38,612 nt of DNA from Bacteroidaceae bacterium (lineage in GTDB: Bacteria > Bacteroidota > Bacteroidia > Bacteroidales > Bacteroidaceae), in NCBI GenBank assembly GCA_017469685.1, contig JAFUFW010000023.1, positions 1 through 38,612 of the forward strand. Reading direction: 5' to 3'. Below, in pieces: positions 32,787 through 38,612 of this stretch; the first letter of the stretch is position 1, and every line of letters starts with the position of its first letter. The position numbers and the translations under genes are program-made. The notes below the pieces were generated by a model. The model was not told the origin of the DNA, made no database searches, and saw only the letters and a program-made list of their open reading frames with translations.

Positions 32787-32794
32787 TATCTTTG
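32787..32794 (+). promoter_or_regulatory. -7 box of the NfeD-like/flotillin unit (TATCTTTG)
   Basis: TATCTTTG matches TAnnTTTG and lies about 108 bases before the ATG at 32903. The spacer upstream consists of TTAAACTTTAAAC-type repeats. The long leader has a weak ATTG...CAAT inverted pair (about 32872-32887) and no ORF. Confidence 0.55.
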
Positions 32795-32902
32795 TGCCCA
32801 AACGAGGGTCACTTTACCATTTTCATCCCTATAAAGGGCAAAGATAGACGCCCCCGGACGTCAAATAGCATAATTGTAAAATTGCAATAGTCTCATTCTA
32901 CT

Positions 32903-33568
32903 ATGTTTACTCAAATCTCCACATGGTTCTCAGGCCTCAGCGCCACGATGCAAGTCTTCTGGGCTTGCGCTATCGCCGCCACGATAGTCTTTATCATCCA
33001 GAACCTGCTGATGCTCTTAGGCATCGGCGATATGGACTCCGACGTGGATGCCGACGTAGGCACCGACTTCGACGTCCACAGCGACTTCGACACCTCTGGC
33101 GCGGATGCCGACACCGACCTCTCCACAGGTCACGGCGGCCACGAGGGCACGCTGGGCTCTGCCGGCATCTTCTCGCTGTTCACGCTCCGCAACTTCATCA
33201 ACTTCTTCCTCGGCTTCGGCTGGGGAGGCATAAGCTTTGCCCCCGTCATCCACAGCAAGGGCTGGCTCGTATTCGTTGCCTTCCTCTGCGGACTGGTGTT
33301 CGTGGCCGTGTTCGTGCTTATGTTCCGTGCCATCATGCGACTCGAGACGAACGGGGCATTCCGCATCATCGACTGTGTGGGGCAGACCGCCAGCGTCTAC
33401 CTTCGCATACCTGCAGCCCACAGCGGTTCGGGCAAGGTGCAGATTAGCATCAACGGTTCGGTGCACGAACTCAATGCCTTCACCGACGGCGACTTCCTGC
33501 CAACAGGCTCCCGCGTACGCGTCGTAAAGGTCATCGATGCCGGCTCGCTCCTGGTGGAAAAGCTTTAG
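32903..33568 (+). CDS. NfeD-like membrane protein with OB-fold (flotillin partner)
   Basis: 221-residue protein. Transmembrane helices lie at about 15-40 (MQVFWACAIAATIVFIIQNLLMLLGIG) and at about 90-108 and 118-142. An Asp-rich linker (about 43-75; DMDSDVDADVGTDFDVHSDFD) lies between helix 1 and helix 2. The C-terminal OB-like domain (about 150-221; GQTASVYLRIPAAHSGSGKVQISINGSVHELNAFTDGDFLPTGSRVRVVKV) is typical of NfeD/YuaF proteins, which work with flotillins at membrane microdomains. Flotillin follows at 33893, supporting this. The acidic DxD linker is likely to bind cations, an inference. Confidence 0.85.
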   Translation: MFTQISTWFSGLSATMQVFWACAIAATIVFIIQNLLMLLGIGDMDSDVDADVGTDFDVHSDFDTSGADADTDLSTGHGGHEGTLGSAGIFSLFTLRNFINFFLGFGWGGISFAPVIHSKGWLVFVAFLCGLVFVAVFVLMFRAIMRLETNGAFRIIDCVGQTASVYLRIPAAHSGSGKVQISINGSVHELNAFTDGDFLPTGSRVRVVKVIDAGSLLVEKL

Positions 33569-33596
33569 ACTTTAAACCTTAAACTTTAGACATAAT

Positions 33597-33680
33597 ATGG
33601 GCATTTTTGGAATCCTCGCAATAGTAGTTATCGTCGTAGCATGGGTGCAACACATCCGCAACCGCCGCCGCTACAAGTAA
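33597..33680 (+). CDS. 27-residue single-span membrane peptide
   Basis: A short open frame, ATG 33597 to TAA 33680, encodes a peptide with a hydrophobic core GIFGILAIVVIVVAWVQ (residues 2-18) and a strongly basic tail HIRNRRRYK. This pattern (N-out, positive-inside) is that of a small membrane protein. It lies 28 bases after the NfeD-like gene, in the same direction and 212 bases before flotillin. The hydrophobic/basic division is unlikely in random sequence, but no family is known to me; a microdomain accessory role is an inference. Confidence 0.6.
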   Translation: MGIFGILAIVVIVVAWVQHIRNRRRYK

Positions 33681-33710
33681 CCTCATTAAACTTTCAGAAG
33701 TTGTATTTTC

Positions 33711-33836
33711 ACCACAGATTACGCAGATTGAACAGATTATCATTTCACTTTGCTATCTAAATTGTATGCTACTAATGCGTTACAAAAATATCACACCCAG
33801 AGGACTTGAATCCGTGTAATCTGCGTAATCTGTGGT
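33711..33836. repeat. Intergenic inverted repeat (ACCACAGATTACGCAGATT type)
   Basis: Arms 33711-33729 and 33818-33836 are perfect 19-base complements, enclosing 88 bases of AT-rich sequence without a gene. This 'cacagattacgcagatt' style of repeat is a recurring intergenic element of Bacteroidetes as I recall. It separates the 27-residue peptide from flotillin. Confidence 0.85.
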
Positions 33837-33892
33837 TAAGAATATCAACCGAAACTTCAGTAACCTCATAAAACTCTAAACTCTATAAAACT

Positions 33893-35272
33893 ATGGAACT
33901 TTACTTCATCGTAGCTTTGGCCATTGTGGCCTTCTTCCTCGTAGTGGCGCTCATCAACCGCTGGCGCCGTTGTCCGTCCGACAAGATTCTCGTCATCTAC
34001 GGTTCGTCGGGAGCCAAGGGTTCAGCCAAGTGCGTGCACGGCGGCGGTGCCTTCGTATGGCCCATCGTGCAGGACTACGCCTACATGAGCCTCACCCCTA
34101 TCTCCATCGATGCCAACCTCACCAACGCCCTGTCGCGCCAGAACATCCGTGTCGACGTTCCCTGCCGCTTCACCGTAGGTATCTCCACCGAGCCCGACTA
34201 TATGCAGGCCGCCGCAGAGCGCTTGCTGGGCCAGACACCACAGCAGATTCAGGAGCTGGCGCGCGATATCCTCTTCGGTCAATTGCGTCTGGTCATCGCC
34301 ACGATGTCCATCGAAGAGCTTAACTCCGACCGCGACAAGTTCCTCGAGGCCATCTCCACCAACGTGGAGGTTGAGCTCAAGAAGATTGGCTTGCGACTCA
34401 TCAACGTCAACGTCACCGACATCAAGGACGAGAGTGGCTACATAGAGGCTCTCGGTCGCGAAGCTGCCGCCAAGGCCATCAACGAGGCTAAGGTGCGCGT
34501 TGCCGAGCAGGACAAGATTGGTGAAATCGGTAAGGCTGAAGCCGTCCGGGAGACCCGCGTACGTACCGCCGAAGCCAACGCGCAGGCCGTGAAGGGTGAG
34601 AACCAGGCCAAGGTCGAGATCGCAAACTCCGAAGCCTTCCGCCGCGAGAAAGAGGCTGAGGCCGCACGCATAGCCAACGCTGCCGAGAAGGTTCAGCAGG
34701 CTAAGGCTCTCGAAGAAGCTTACGCTGCCGAGCAGCAGGCTGAGACAGCCCGTGCCGACCGCGAGCGTGCCACCGAGACGGCCAACGTGCTCGTGCAACA
34801 GGAGATTGAGAAGCAGCGACTCATCATCGCCGCCGAAGCCGAGGCTGAGCAGAAGCGCGCCATAGCACGAGGCGAGGCCGACGCCGTGTTCGCCAAGATG
34901 GAAGCCGAGGCTAAGGGCCTCTACGAAATCCTCACCCGTCAGGCTCAGGGTTACGACAAGATGGTGCAGGCCGCCGGCGGCGACGCCACCGCAGCCTACT
35001 CACTCCTCCTCTTAGAGAAGCTGCCCGAACTCGTAAAGACACAGGTCGAGGCCATCAAGGGCATCAACATCGACAAGGTCACCGTCTGGGACAGCGGCGC
35101 TGCCGGTACCGACGGCAAGGGCTCCACGGCCGGCTTCGTCAGCGGACTCATGAAGAGCATCCCTCCCCTCAACGACCTCTTCGACCAGGCCGGCCTCAAC
35201 CTGCCCGAGTACCTCGCCAAGAAAAAGGCTGAGCGCGAAGCCGACGCTGCTGAGGCGAACGCTGAAGAGTAA
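33893..35272 (+). CDS. Flotillin-like SPFH-domain protein
   Basis: 459-residue protein. An N-terminal membrane helix (about 4-24, FIVALAIVAFFLVVALI) is followed by the SPFH domain (about 28-205; KILVIYGSSGAKGSAKCVHGGGAFVWP, FGQLRLVIATMSIEELNSDRDKF) and a long Ala/Glu-rich coiled coil (about 215-365; repeated AEAxR units such as AEANAQAVKGENQAKVEIANSEAF). The C-terminus (LPEYLAKKKAERE) is polar. Flotillins oligomerise under the inner membrane and organise lipid microdomains, usually with an NfeD-like partner, present here at 32903. Length is normal for bacterial flotillins of the YuaG/YqiK group. Confidence 0.94.
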   Translation: MELYFIVALAIVAFFLVVALINRWRRCPSDKILVIYGSSGAKGSAKCVHGGGAFVWPIVQDYAYMSLTPISIDANLTNALSRQNIRVDVPCRFTVGISTEPDYMQAAAERLLGQTPQQIQELARDILFGQLRLVIATMSIEELNSDRDKFLEAISTNVEVELKKIGLRLINVNVTDIKDESGYIEALGREAAAKAINEAKVRVAEQDKIGEIGKAEAVRETRVRTAEANAQAVKGENQAKVEIANSEAFRREKEAEAARIANAAEKVQQAKALEEAYAAEQQAETARADRERATETANVLVQQEIEKQRLIIAAEAEAEQKRAIARGEADAVFAKMEAEAKGLYEILTRQAQGYDKMVQAAGGDATAAYSLLLLEKLPELVKTQVEAIKGINIDKVTVWDSGAAGTDGKGSTAGFVSGLMKSIPPLNDLFDQAGLNLPEYLAKKKAEREADAAEANAEE

Positions 35273-35320
35273 TGGCTGACGACTGACGCTGAACTCACTT
35301 ACGTTTCGCTGTGTATATAA

Positions 35321-35359
35321 AAAAGGCTCGGGGCTTCTGATGAAGTTCCCGAGCCTTTT
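35321..35359 (+). terminator. Rho-independent terminator after flotillin
   Basis: AAAAGGCTCGGG / CCCGAGCCTTTT are perfect 12-base arms around a 15-base loop, about 50 bases after the flotillin stop. Confidence 0.85.
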
Positions 35360-35467
35360 CCATTGCCCTCCTCAGTTTTCATTACCATTCTCAAGCCAGA
35401 ACAAAATGAGTTCGGAATAGATTATTTGCCCACTAAAAGGCAAAAAAAACAACTATTCGCAAAAAAA

Positions 35468-35511
35468 ATCCCCAATCCCTAATCCCAATCCCTAATCTTT
35501 TATTACCTTTG
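35468..35511 (+). promoter_or_regulatory. tRNA-Leu promoter with AATCCCT tract
   Basis: TACCTTTG at 35504-35511 fits TAnnTTTG, 25 bases before the tRNA. It is preceded by the repeated AATCCCTAATCCC tract (35468-35500). The stretch from AATC to CTTTGC is nearly identical to that at the tyrS promoter. Confidence 0.7.
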
Positions 35512-35535
35512 CAACCGCAAACAGCGCAAGAACAG

Positions 35536-35617
35536 GCCCAGATGGCGGAATCGGTAGACGCGCTGGTCTCAAACACCAGTGGGGAAACCCGTGCCGGTTC
35601 GACCCCGGCTCTGGGTA
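35536..35617 (+). tRNA. tRNA-Leu (anticodon CAA)
   Basis: 82-nt class II tRNA: acceptor GCCCAGA/TCTGGGT (first pair G-T), D arm GGCGGAATCGGTAGACGCGC, anticodon arm CTGGT-CTCAAAC-ACCAG giving anticodon CAA, a long variable arm (TGGGGAAACCCGT) and T arm GCCGG-TTCGACC-CCGGC, with discriminator A. It reads UUG codons. CCA is not encoded. Confidence 0.95.
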
Positions 35618-35633
35618 CTTGCCAACAACGACG

Positions 35634-35659
35634 GGGGAGTCTTCGGACTCCCCTTTTTT
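35634..35659 (+). terminator. Terminator of tRNA-Leu
   Basis: GGGGAGTC-TTCG-GACTCCCC with a UUCG tetraloop and six T after it, 17 bases past the tRNA. Confidence 0.93.
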
Positions 35660-35744
35660 ATACCCACTGAAAAGGCGGCTATCCTCACTGACGGCTGCCT
35701 TTTCGTAGAATGACTACTCTCGCGCTTCGCTCGAAGTGAAAAGT

Positions 35745-35767
35745 GAAGATTGAAAATTGAAGATTGA
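35745..35767. repeat. ATTGAAG-type tract, copy 2 of the exact 23-bp repeat
   Basis: Identical over 23 bases to 13779-13801 and in the same orientation, then continuing with related GAGGATTGATGATT units. Confidence 0.85.
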
Positions 35768-35891
35768 GGATTGATGATTTTGCTTTCAGCACTGATTTCT
35801 TCACCCAAAAGCTCGAGAACTCTCAACTTTGCTCTTTTCCCGAAGCTTTTGATGAGCAATTTACAAATCTAAAAAGTTTTTTTTCATATTT

Positions 35892-36360
35892 TTCCCTCAA
35901 TCCCTCAAACTTTCAGATACTCAGACCGTTATAACTGAGGGAAAACTGAGGGGTAGCTGAGAGAAAGCTGAGGAATTGAGGGAAAGTTGAGAGAGTTGAG
36001 GGAAAACTGAAGGAAAACAGGGGGGAAAATGAGGGACTGAGGGATTGAGGATCAGAGGGATTGAGGATCAGAGGGAAAGAATGATAATATGAGTGGAATG
36101 CCTGATTCGGCCTTATCTTAGTGCGTGAAGAGTCAAGGCTTTCGGGGAATTCCATTGGTGGAACTCGCAAATTCCACCGATGGAACTCCCCGAAAGATAT
36201 AGGTGTTTTCTCCTTCCATCGACTCTCTCTCGACTCTCTCTCAGCTTTCTTTCAGTTTTCTTTAAGTTTTCTTTAAGTTCTTCCTCTGTTTTCTCTCAAC
36301 CCCTCAGCTTTCCCTCAGCCTTAACAAGTTGACTGCCAAAAAGTTTGAGAGGTTGAGACT
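35892..36360. repeat. Giant imperfect inverted repeat made of opposed TGAG arrays
   Basis: Left array 35936-36080: degenerate direct repeats beginning TGAG with periods of 11 or 8 (TGAGGGAAAAC, TGAGGGGTAGC, TGAGAGAAAGC, TGAGGGAC). Centre 36139-36196: a palindrome with 25-base arms matching at 23 positions and an 8-base loop (CTTTCGGGGAA...TTCCCCGAAAG-like). Right array 36218-36320: the complementary units (GCTTTCTTTCA, GTTTTCTTTAA, GCTTTCCCTCA). Flanking TCCCTCAAACTTT (left) and AAAGTTTGAGAGG (right) extend the symmetry. Left strand is purine-rich, right strand pyrimidine-rich. Confidence 0.85.
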
Positions 36361-36570
36361 TATTTGCATGAAAAAAATTTGCGGATAAATACCTACGCAC
36401 ACGATGCTATTTATTTGAGCCTGTAGAGCAATCAATGAGTTCAACGTGATAGATATTTCTCATCTTTTCGACCTCCTTTTTTTCGGGCTTTTTCTGGCTT
36501 TCACCTCAAAAAAAGGCTTGAATTGGATTAACTTTCATAAGTAATCATCGGATTAAGTTATTTATGGTTC

Positions 36571-36604
36571 AAGGCGGCAGTCCTTGAGGATTGCCGCCTT
36601 TTTT
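36571..36604 (+). terminator. Orphan rho-independent terminator on plus strand
   Basis: AAGGCGGCAGTCC-TTGA-GGATTGCCGCCTT followed by a T-run that continues the stem's last TT. The T-run is only on the plus side, yet no plus-strand gene precedes it since tRNA-Leu, which has its own terminator. It implies an unannotated plus transcript or a relic. Confidence 0.8.
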
Positions 36605-36658
36605 CATCCGATGGCGTCGGATGAATCTCAGCAATCAATTTGTCCGATGGCGTCGGAC
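36605..36658. repeat. Two copies of a TCCGATGGCGTCGGA palindrome
   Basis: CATCCGATGGCGTCGGATG (36605-36623) and GTCCGATGGCGTCGGAC (36642-36658) share a 15-base palindromic core, 37 bases apart, each able to form a hairpin. The second encodes the last residues of the orphan ORF. Confidence 0.8.
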
Positions 36659-36934
36659 TTTTTCATTGGAATCTAGTCCAATTCTTTTGTAATATAACTG
36701 AAAGAGTTCATTTATATGAGGTATATGTTTCTTGCTACAATCAGAGAAGAGTGATCGTTCATTATCAGGAACATGCATATTACCATAATGGAGACTAAGA
36801 ATAGCCGCCATTCGAAGAAGTGTATTACGATTATAGAGTTTTAATGTAGCAGGTATATCAATGGGGGAGGCATCTTTGAAAAACTCACTGTATTCAAGAA
36901 CTCTTCTTATATGGTATGTTGTCTGTTTAGGCAT
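36635..36934 (-). CDS. Orphan hypothetical protein, possibly a fragment
   Basis: 99-residue frame from ATG 36934 (a longer start at 37003 would overlap the HTH gene). The sequence is mainly helical and polar (TTYHIRRVLEYSEFFKDASPIDIPATLKLYNRNTLLRMAAILSLHYG begins it, in shorter pieces), with no motif I know. The last nine residues (EKVRRHRTN) come from the palindromic repeat, so the natural end may have been lost. It is AT-rich like its neighbour and starts 26 bases after the HTH gene's stop, so it may belong to the same transcript. Confidence 0.4.
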   Translation of the reverse strand: MPKQTTYHIRRVLEYSEFFKDASPIDIPATLKLYNRNTLLRMAAILSLHYGNMHVPDNERSLFSDCSKKHIPHINELFQLYYKRIGLDSNEKVRRHRTN

Positions 36935-36959
36935 ACATTGCTTTGGCTTTAGGGAATGA

Positions 36960-37928
36960 TTATGTGTTAAGCACCCACACCCCATCATTGTCCTTGCCTT
37001 CACGCTTTAGAACACCTTTCTTCTGCATTGCAGAGAGGTCGCGTTCGATGGTACGCTGGCTCACCGACAAAGTCTCCGACATTTGTTTGCCGGTGATTGT
37101 CGGAGATTCTTTGATAAGATTGAGTATTTGATGCTGACGCTCAGTGAGTTTCGTCTCCGTCAAGTCTCCGTCATGGTCTCCGACATTCGGGGTGTCGGTG
37201 GAAGCGAAGATGATAGTCTGAAATTGAGTTGGAGTGGACTTGAATATGGGCTTCAACTCGTCTTTATATCCCTCCAAAGCTTTTGTCTCGTTACAGATGC
37301 GTGTAAGTCCGCTCCCTCGCTTTTCCATATAGTCAAGCTGAGCCATCACATTCGCAAGGATAGGATTGCGTCTTTCGGAAGAAACATCTTTGATGTCCAT
37401 GTCCTGTATCAGCATACCATTGTACATTCCTCCTGGAGAAGTGACGGTTAGGCGATCATCGTAGATGTCAAGTAGCATGAGGACATTGCCTGTAAACTCT
37501 GCATCGTTGATGGCATCACCCTTTTCCATTCCGTCCCAACGTGTGCAGTATAGGCGAGATTGCCACAATGGGCAGTCATCGGCAAACAGTGCTCCTGCAT
37601 TTGTAAGGTTCCCTGCACCTGTTACAAGTCCAAACGACAAGAGATATTTTTTGTCCCATTCTTGTTTAGTGCGGTCTTTGAAAGAATTTGCTAATATCGT
37701 GAAAGAATAGTCTTCAGCTTTATAATCCGTGTGAAGGGAATCATAGGTTTTATTAGAACCTTTCAGTACCAAGCGTACCATTGGCTCTGCCGTGGCAGGA
37801 AGACTCTCATCACCAACACGGACAAAGGCTATACGTTGACCATCGCCAACATAGTAATACGGAGTGTAATGCCCTGCATTGACTTTGAGTTGCAAGATAT
37901 GTAAGCAATCTATATCATGGGGGATTGT
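36960..37928 (-). pseudogene. 5'-truncated ATP-binding/HTH regulator (AlbA_2-type, RecG-like C-part)
   Basis: An open frame runs from about 37928 (just after an in-frame TGA) to 36960; the first ATG-like start is not obvious and a TTG lies at 37895. The product starts in mid-domain: YTPYYYVGDGQRIAFVRVGDESLPA is the end of the AlbA_2 region of putative transcriptional regulators. It continues with the typical GSGLTRICNETKALEGY segment (about residue 195-210) and ends with a winged-helix (LTERQHQILNLIKESPTITGKQMSETLSVSQRTIERDLSAMQKKG). The usual N-terminal roughly 150-200 residues with the SExxxxEFK motif are absent. Probably a decayed gene of an accessory region. Confidence 0.7.
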
Positions 37929-38256
37929 TTTGTAAATTCACAAGTAATTGCAGCACAGATATTTACGCAACACCCTCAAAGTTGAAAGGTACAAAAAAGT
38001 GCATTTGCGGATAATGGCAAATCTAAGAGTTTTGCAGAGCAAAACCAGCCTTCAAAGGTGAGAAAGATTTAACAATCCGTTAGGATTATTTAACTTTTAA
38101 TTTTGGGGCATTTTTGCCATTTGCCAAATCGGGTTGACATTAAAAGCTCATTTGAGAGTAAAATGAGCATAACATCATGTTAAAGTCTGTCATTCCTGTA
38201 ATACTTTGTGGAAAAAGTCGTAACTTTGTACCAATAAATTCATTTGATTATTGATA
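37929..38256. other. AT-rich intergenic region upstream of the Bro-N gene
   Basis: No gene seen. It contains ATTTGC-N8-GCAAAT (38003-38022), GGCATTTTTGCC (38107-38118) and a perfect GCTCATTT...AAATGAGC hairpin (38146-38168) 53 bases before the promoter box, possibly an operator. ATTTGCGGATAA (38003-38014) also occurs at 36377-36388. Confidence 0.6.
38221..38228 (+). promoter_or_regulatory. -7 box of the Bro-N gene (TAACTTTG)
   Basis: TAACTTTG fits TAnnTTTG and lies 29 bases before the ATG at 38257. No clear TTTG at -33. Confidence 0.6.
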
Positions 38257-38612
38257 ATGAACGATAACTTCGCCATACAACTTTTTGAGGGTAAAAAAGT
38301 CCGCATCGCATGGGATGCAGAGCAGGAGAAGTACTATTTCTCTGTAACAGATATTGTACAGGTCCTGACAGATTCTGTGAATCCACGTGATTACATAAAG
38401 AAGATGCTTAGGCGTGACCCTGAGCTGAAATCCAAGTGGGGGACAATTTGTCCCCCTGTTGTAATGCTGGCTCCAGATGGAAAGAAAAGAAAGACCCAAG
38501 CTGCTGACCTTGAAGGCATTTTTCGTATTATTCAGTCAATACCATCTAAAAAAGCTGAACCCGTAAAAAAGTGGTTGGCAGAAGTCGGAGCTCAGCGCAT
38601 AGACCAGATGAT
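38257..38612 (+). CDS. Bro-N domain protein, DinD-like antirepressor family (3' end outside window)
   Basis: The first 118 residues of a longer protein. FAIQLFEGKKVRIAWDAEQEKYYFSVTDIVQVLTDSVNPRDYIKKMLRR is the Bro-N DNA-binding domain found in phage antirepressors and DNA-damage-inducible protein D. PDGKKRKTQAADLEGIFRIIQSIPSKKAEPVKKWLAEVGAQRIDQM is the conserved second part of the chromosomal DinD-like group. The role in Bacteroidetes is unknown; such genes are frequent in accessory and prophage-like regions. The C-terminal half cannot be seen. Confidence 0.88.
   Translation, partial: MNDNFAIQLFEGKKVRIAWDAEQEKYYFSVTDIVQVLTDSVNPRDYIKKMLRRDPELKSKWGTICPPVVMLAPDGKKRKTQAADLEGIFRIIQSIPSKKAEPVKKWLAEVGAQRIDQM

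Larger units (their letters stand above)
35660..36634. other. Roughly 970-bp gene-free accessory region
   Basis: No credible reading frame lies between tRNA-Leu and the orphan ORF. It holds, in order, a hairpin GAAAAGGC...GCCTTTTC (35669-35704) without T-run, a GCTTCGCTCGAAG palindrome, the second copy of the 23-bp repeat (35745-35767), the giant inverted repeat (35892-36360), an AT-rich segment 36361-36570 with no recognised signal, a terminator (36571-36604) and two TCCGATGGCGTCGGA palindromes (36605-36658). Confidence 0.75.

Noticed and set aside
35536-35617. tRNA-Leu as an integration site of an element covering 35660-38612
   Set aside because: No integrase, no second copy of the tRNA 3' end within the window and no relaxase or phage structural gene; only composition and a Bro-N gene hint at it.
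35936-36320. Possible CRISPR array or protein-coding frame in the TGAG arrays
   Set aside because: Units are 8-11 bases, degenerate and contiguous without spacers, and change strand at the centre, so it is not CRISPR. The 85-codon minus frame (35913-36170) is low-complexity Ser/Phe/Pro/Leu sequence produced by the repeat.

Overview
The window looks like a chromosomal segment of a Bacteroidales bacterium, most likely Prevotellaceae or a close relative. Evidence: Bacteroidetes-type promoter boxes (TAnnTTTG) precede many genes, and Shine-Dalgarno sequences are mostly weak. Secreted proteins carry the type IX secretion (T9SS) C-terminal tail (YDLSGRR...KGIYIVN.KK). The block DUF6242 lipoprotein - porG - uppS - bamA - skp - murI matches the order I recall from Porphyromonas and Prevotella. 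The species cannot be fixed from sequence alone.

Layout. 1-2642: the end of ybeY, a TlpA-like lipoprotein and a PG_1098-type methyltransferase. 2790-4483: tRNA-Gln and tyrS, both on the minus strand. 4661-11202: a housekeeping series on the plus strand (miaB, an AT-rich orphan, ftsX, DUF3098, uppP, truB, queA, folK). 11351-18496: a secreted group with a GH127 beta-L-arabinofuranosidase, a small T9SS-tailed protein, an HExxH metallopeptidase-like protein and a multi-repeat DUF4859-like T9SS cargo. 18677-20667: prmC and an anSME-type radical SAM gene on the minus strand. 20772-30338: ribD, then the envelope series DUF6242 lipoprotein, porG, uppS, bamA, three skp-like genes and murI. 30471-32651: a gluconate 5-dehydrogenase-like SDR and an SpmA/SpmB fusion, minus strand. 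32903-35272: an NfeD-like protein, a 27-residue membrane peptide and flotillin. 35536-35617: tRNA-Leu. 35660-38612: an AT-rich accessory tail with a giant inverted repeat, a truncated HTH regulator, an orphan ORF and the start of a Bro-N/DinD-like gene.

How the genes work together. uppS makes undecaprenyl diphosphate and uppP dephosphorylates it for cell-wall and glycan export. murI supplies D-glutamate and ftsX links division to wall hydrolysis. BamA with the Skp proteins builds the outer membrane, and PorG belongs to the T9SS that would export the tailed proteins at 13824-14222 and 16028-18496. queA, miaB, truB, tyrS and the two tRNAs form a translation and tRNA-modification theme.

The least explained structure is non-coding. 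(a) A roughly 470-bp imperfect inverted repeat lies at 35892-36360, made of opposed 8/11-bp TGAG-type arrays around a 25-bp-arm palindrome, with an unassigned terminator downstream. (b) G/C-rich palindromic repeat DNA is embedded in frame in truB, ribD and bamA. (c) Telomere-like (AATCCCT)n tracts lie directly upstream of three promoter boxes. (d) A four-copy alternating AAGGGTTTTGG hairpin array lies at 18592-18670.
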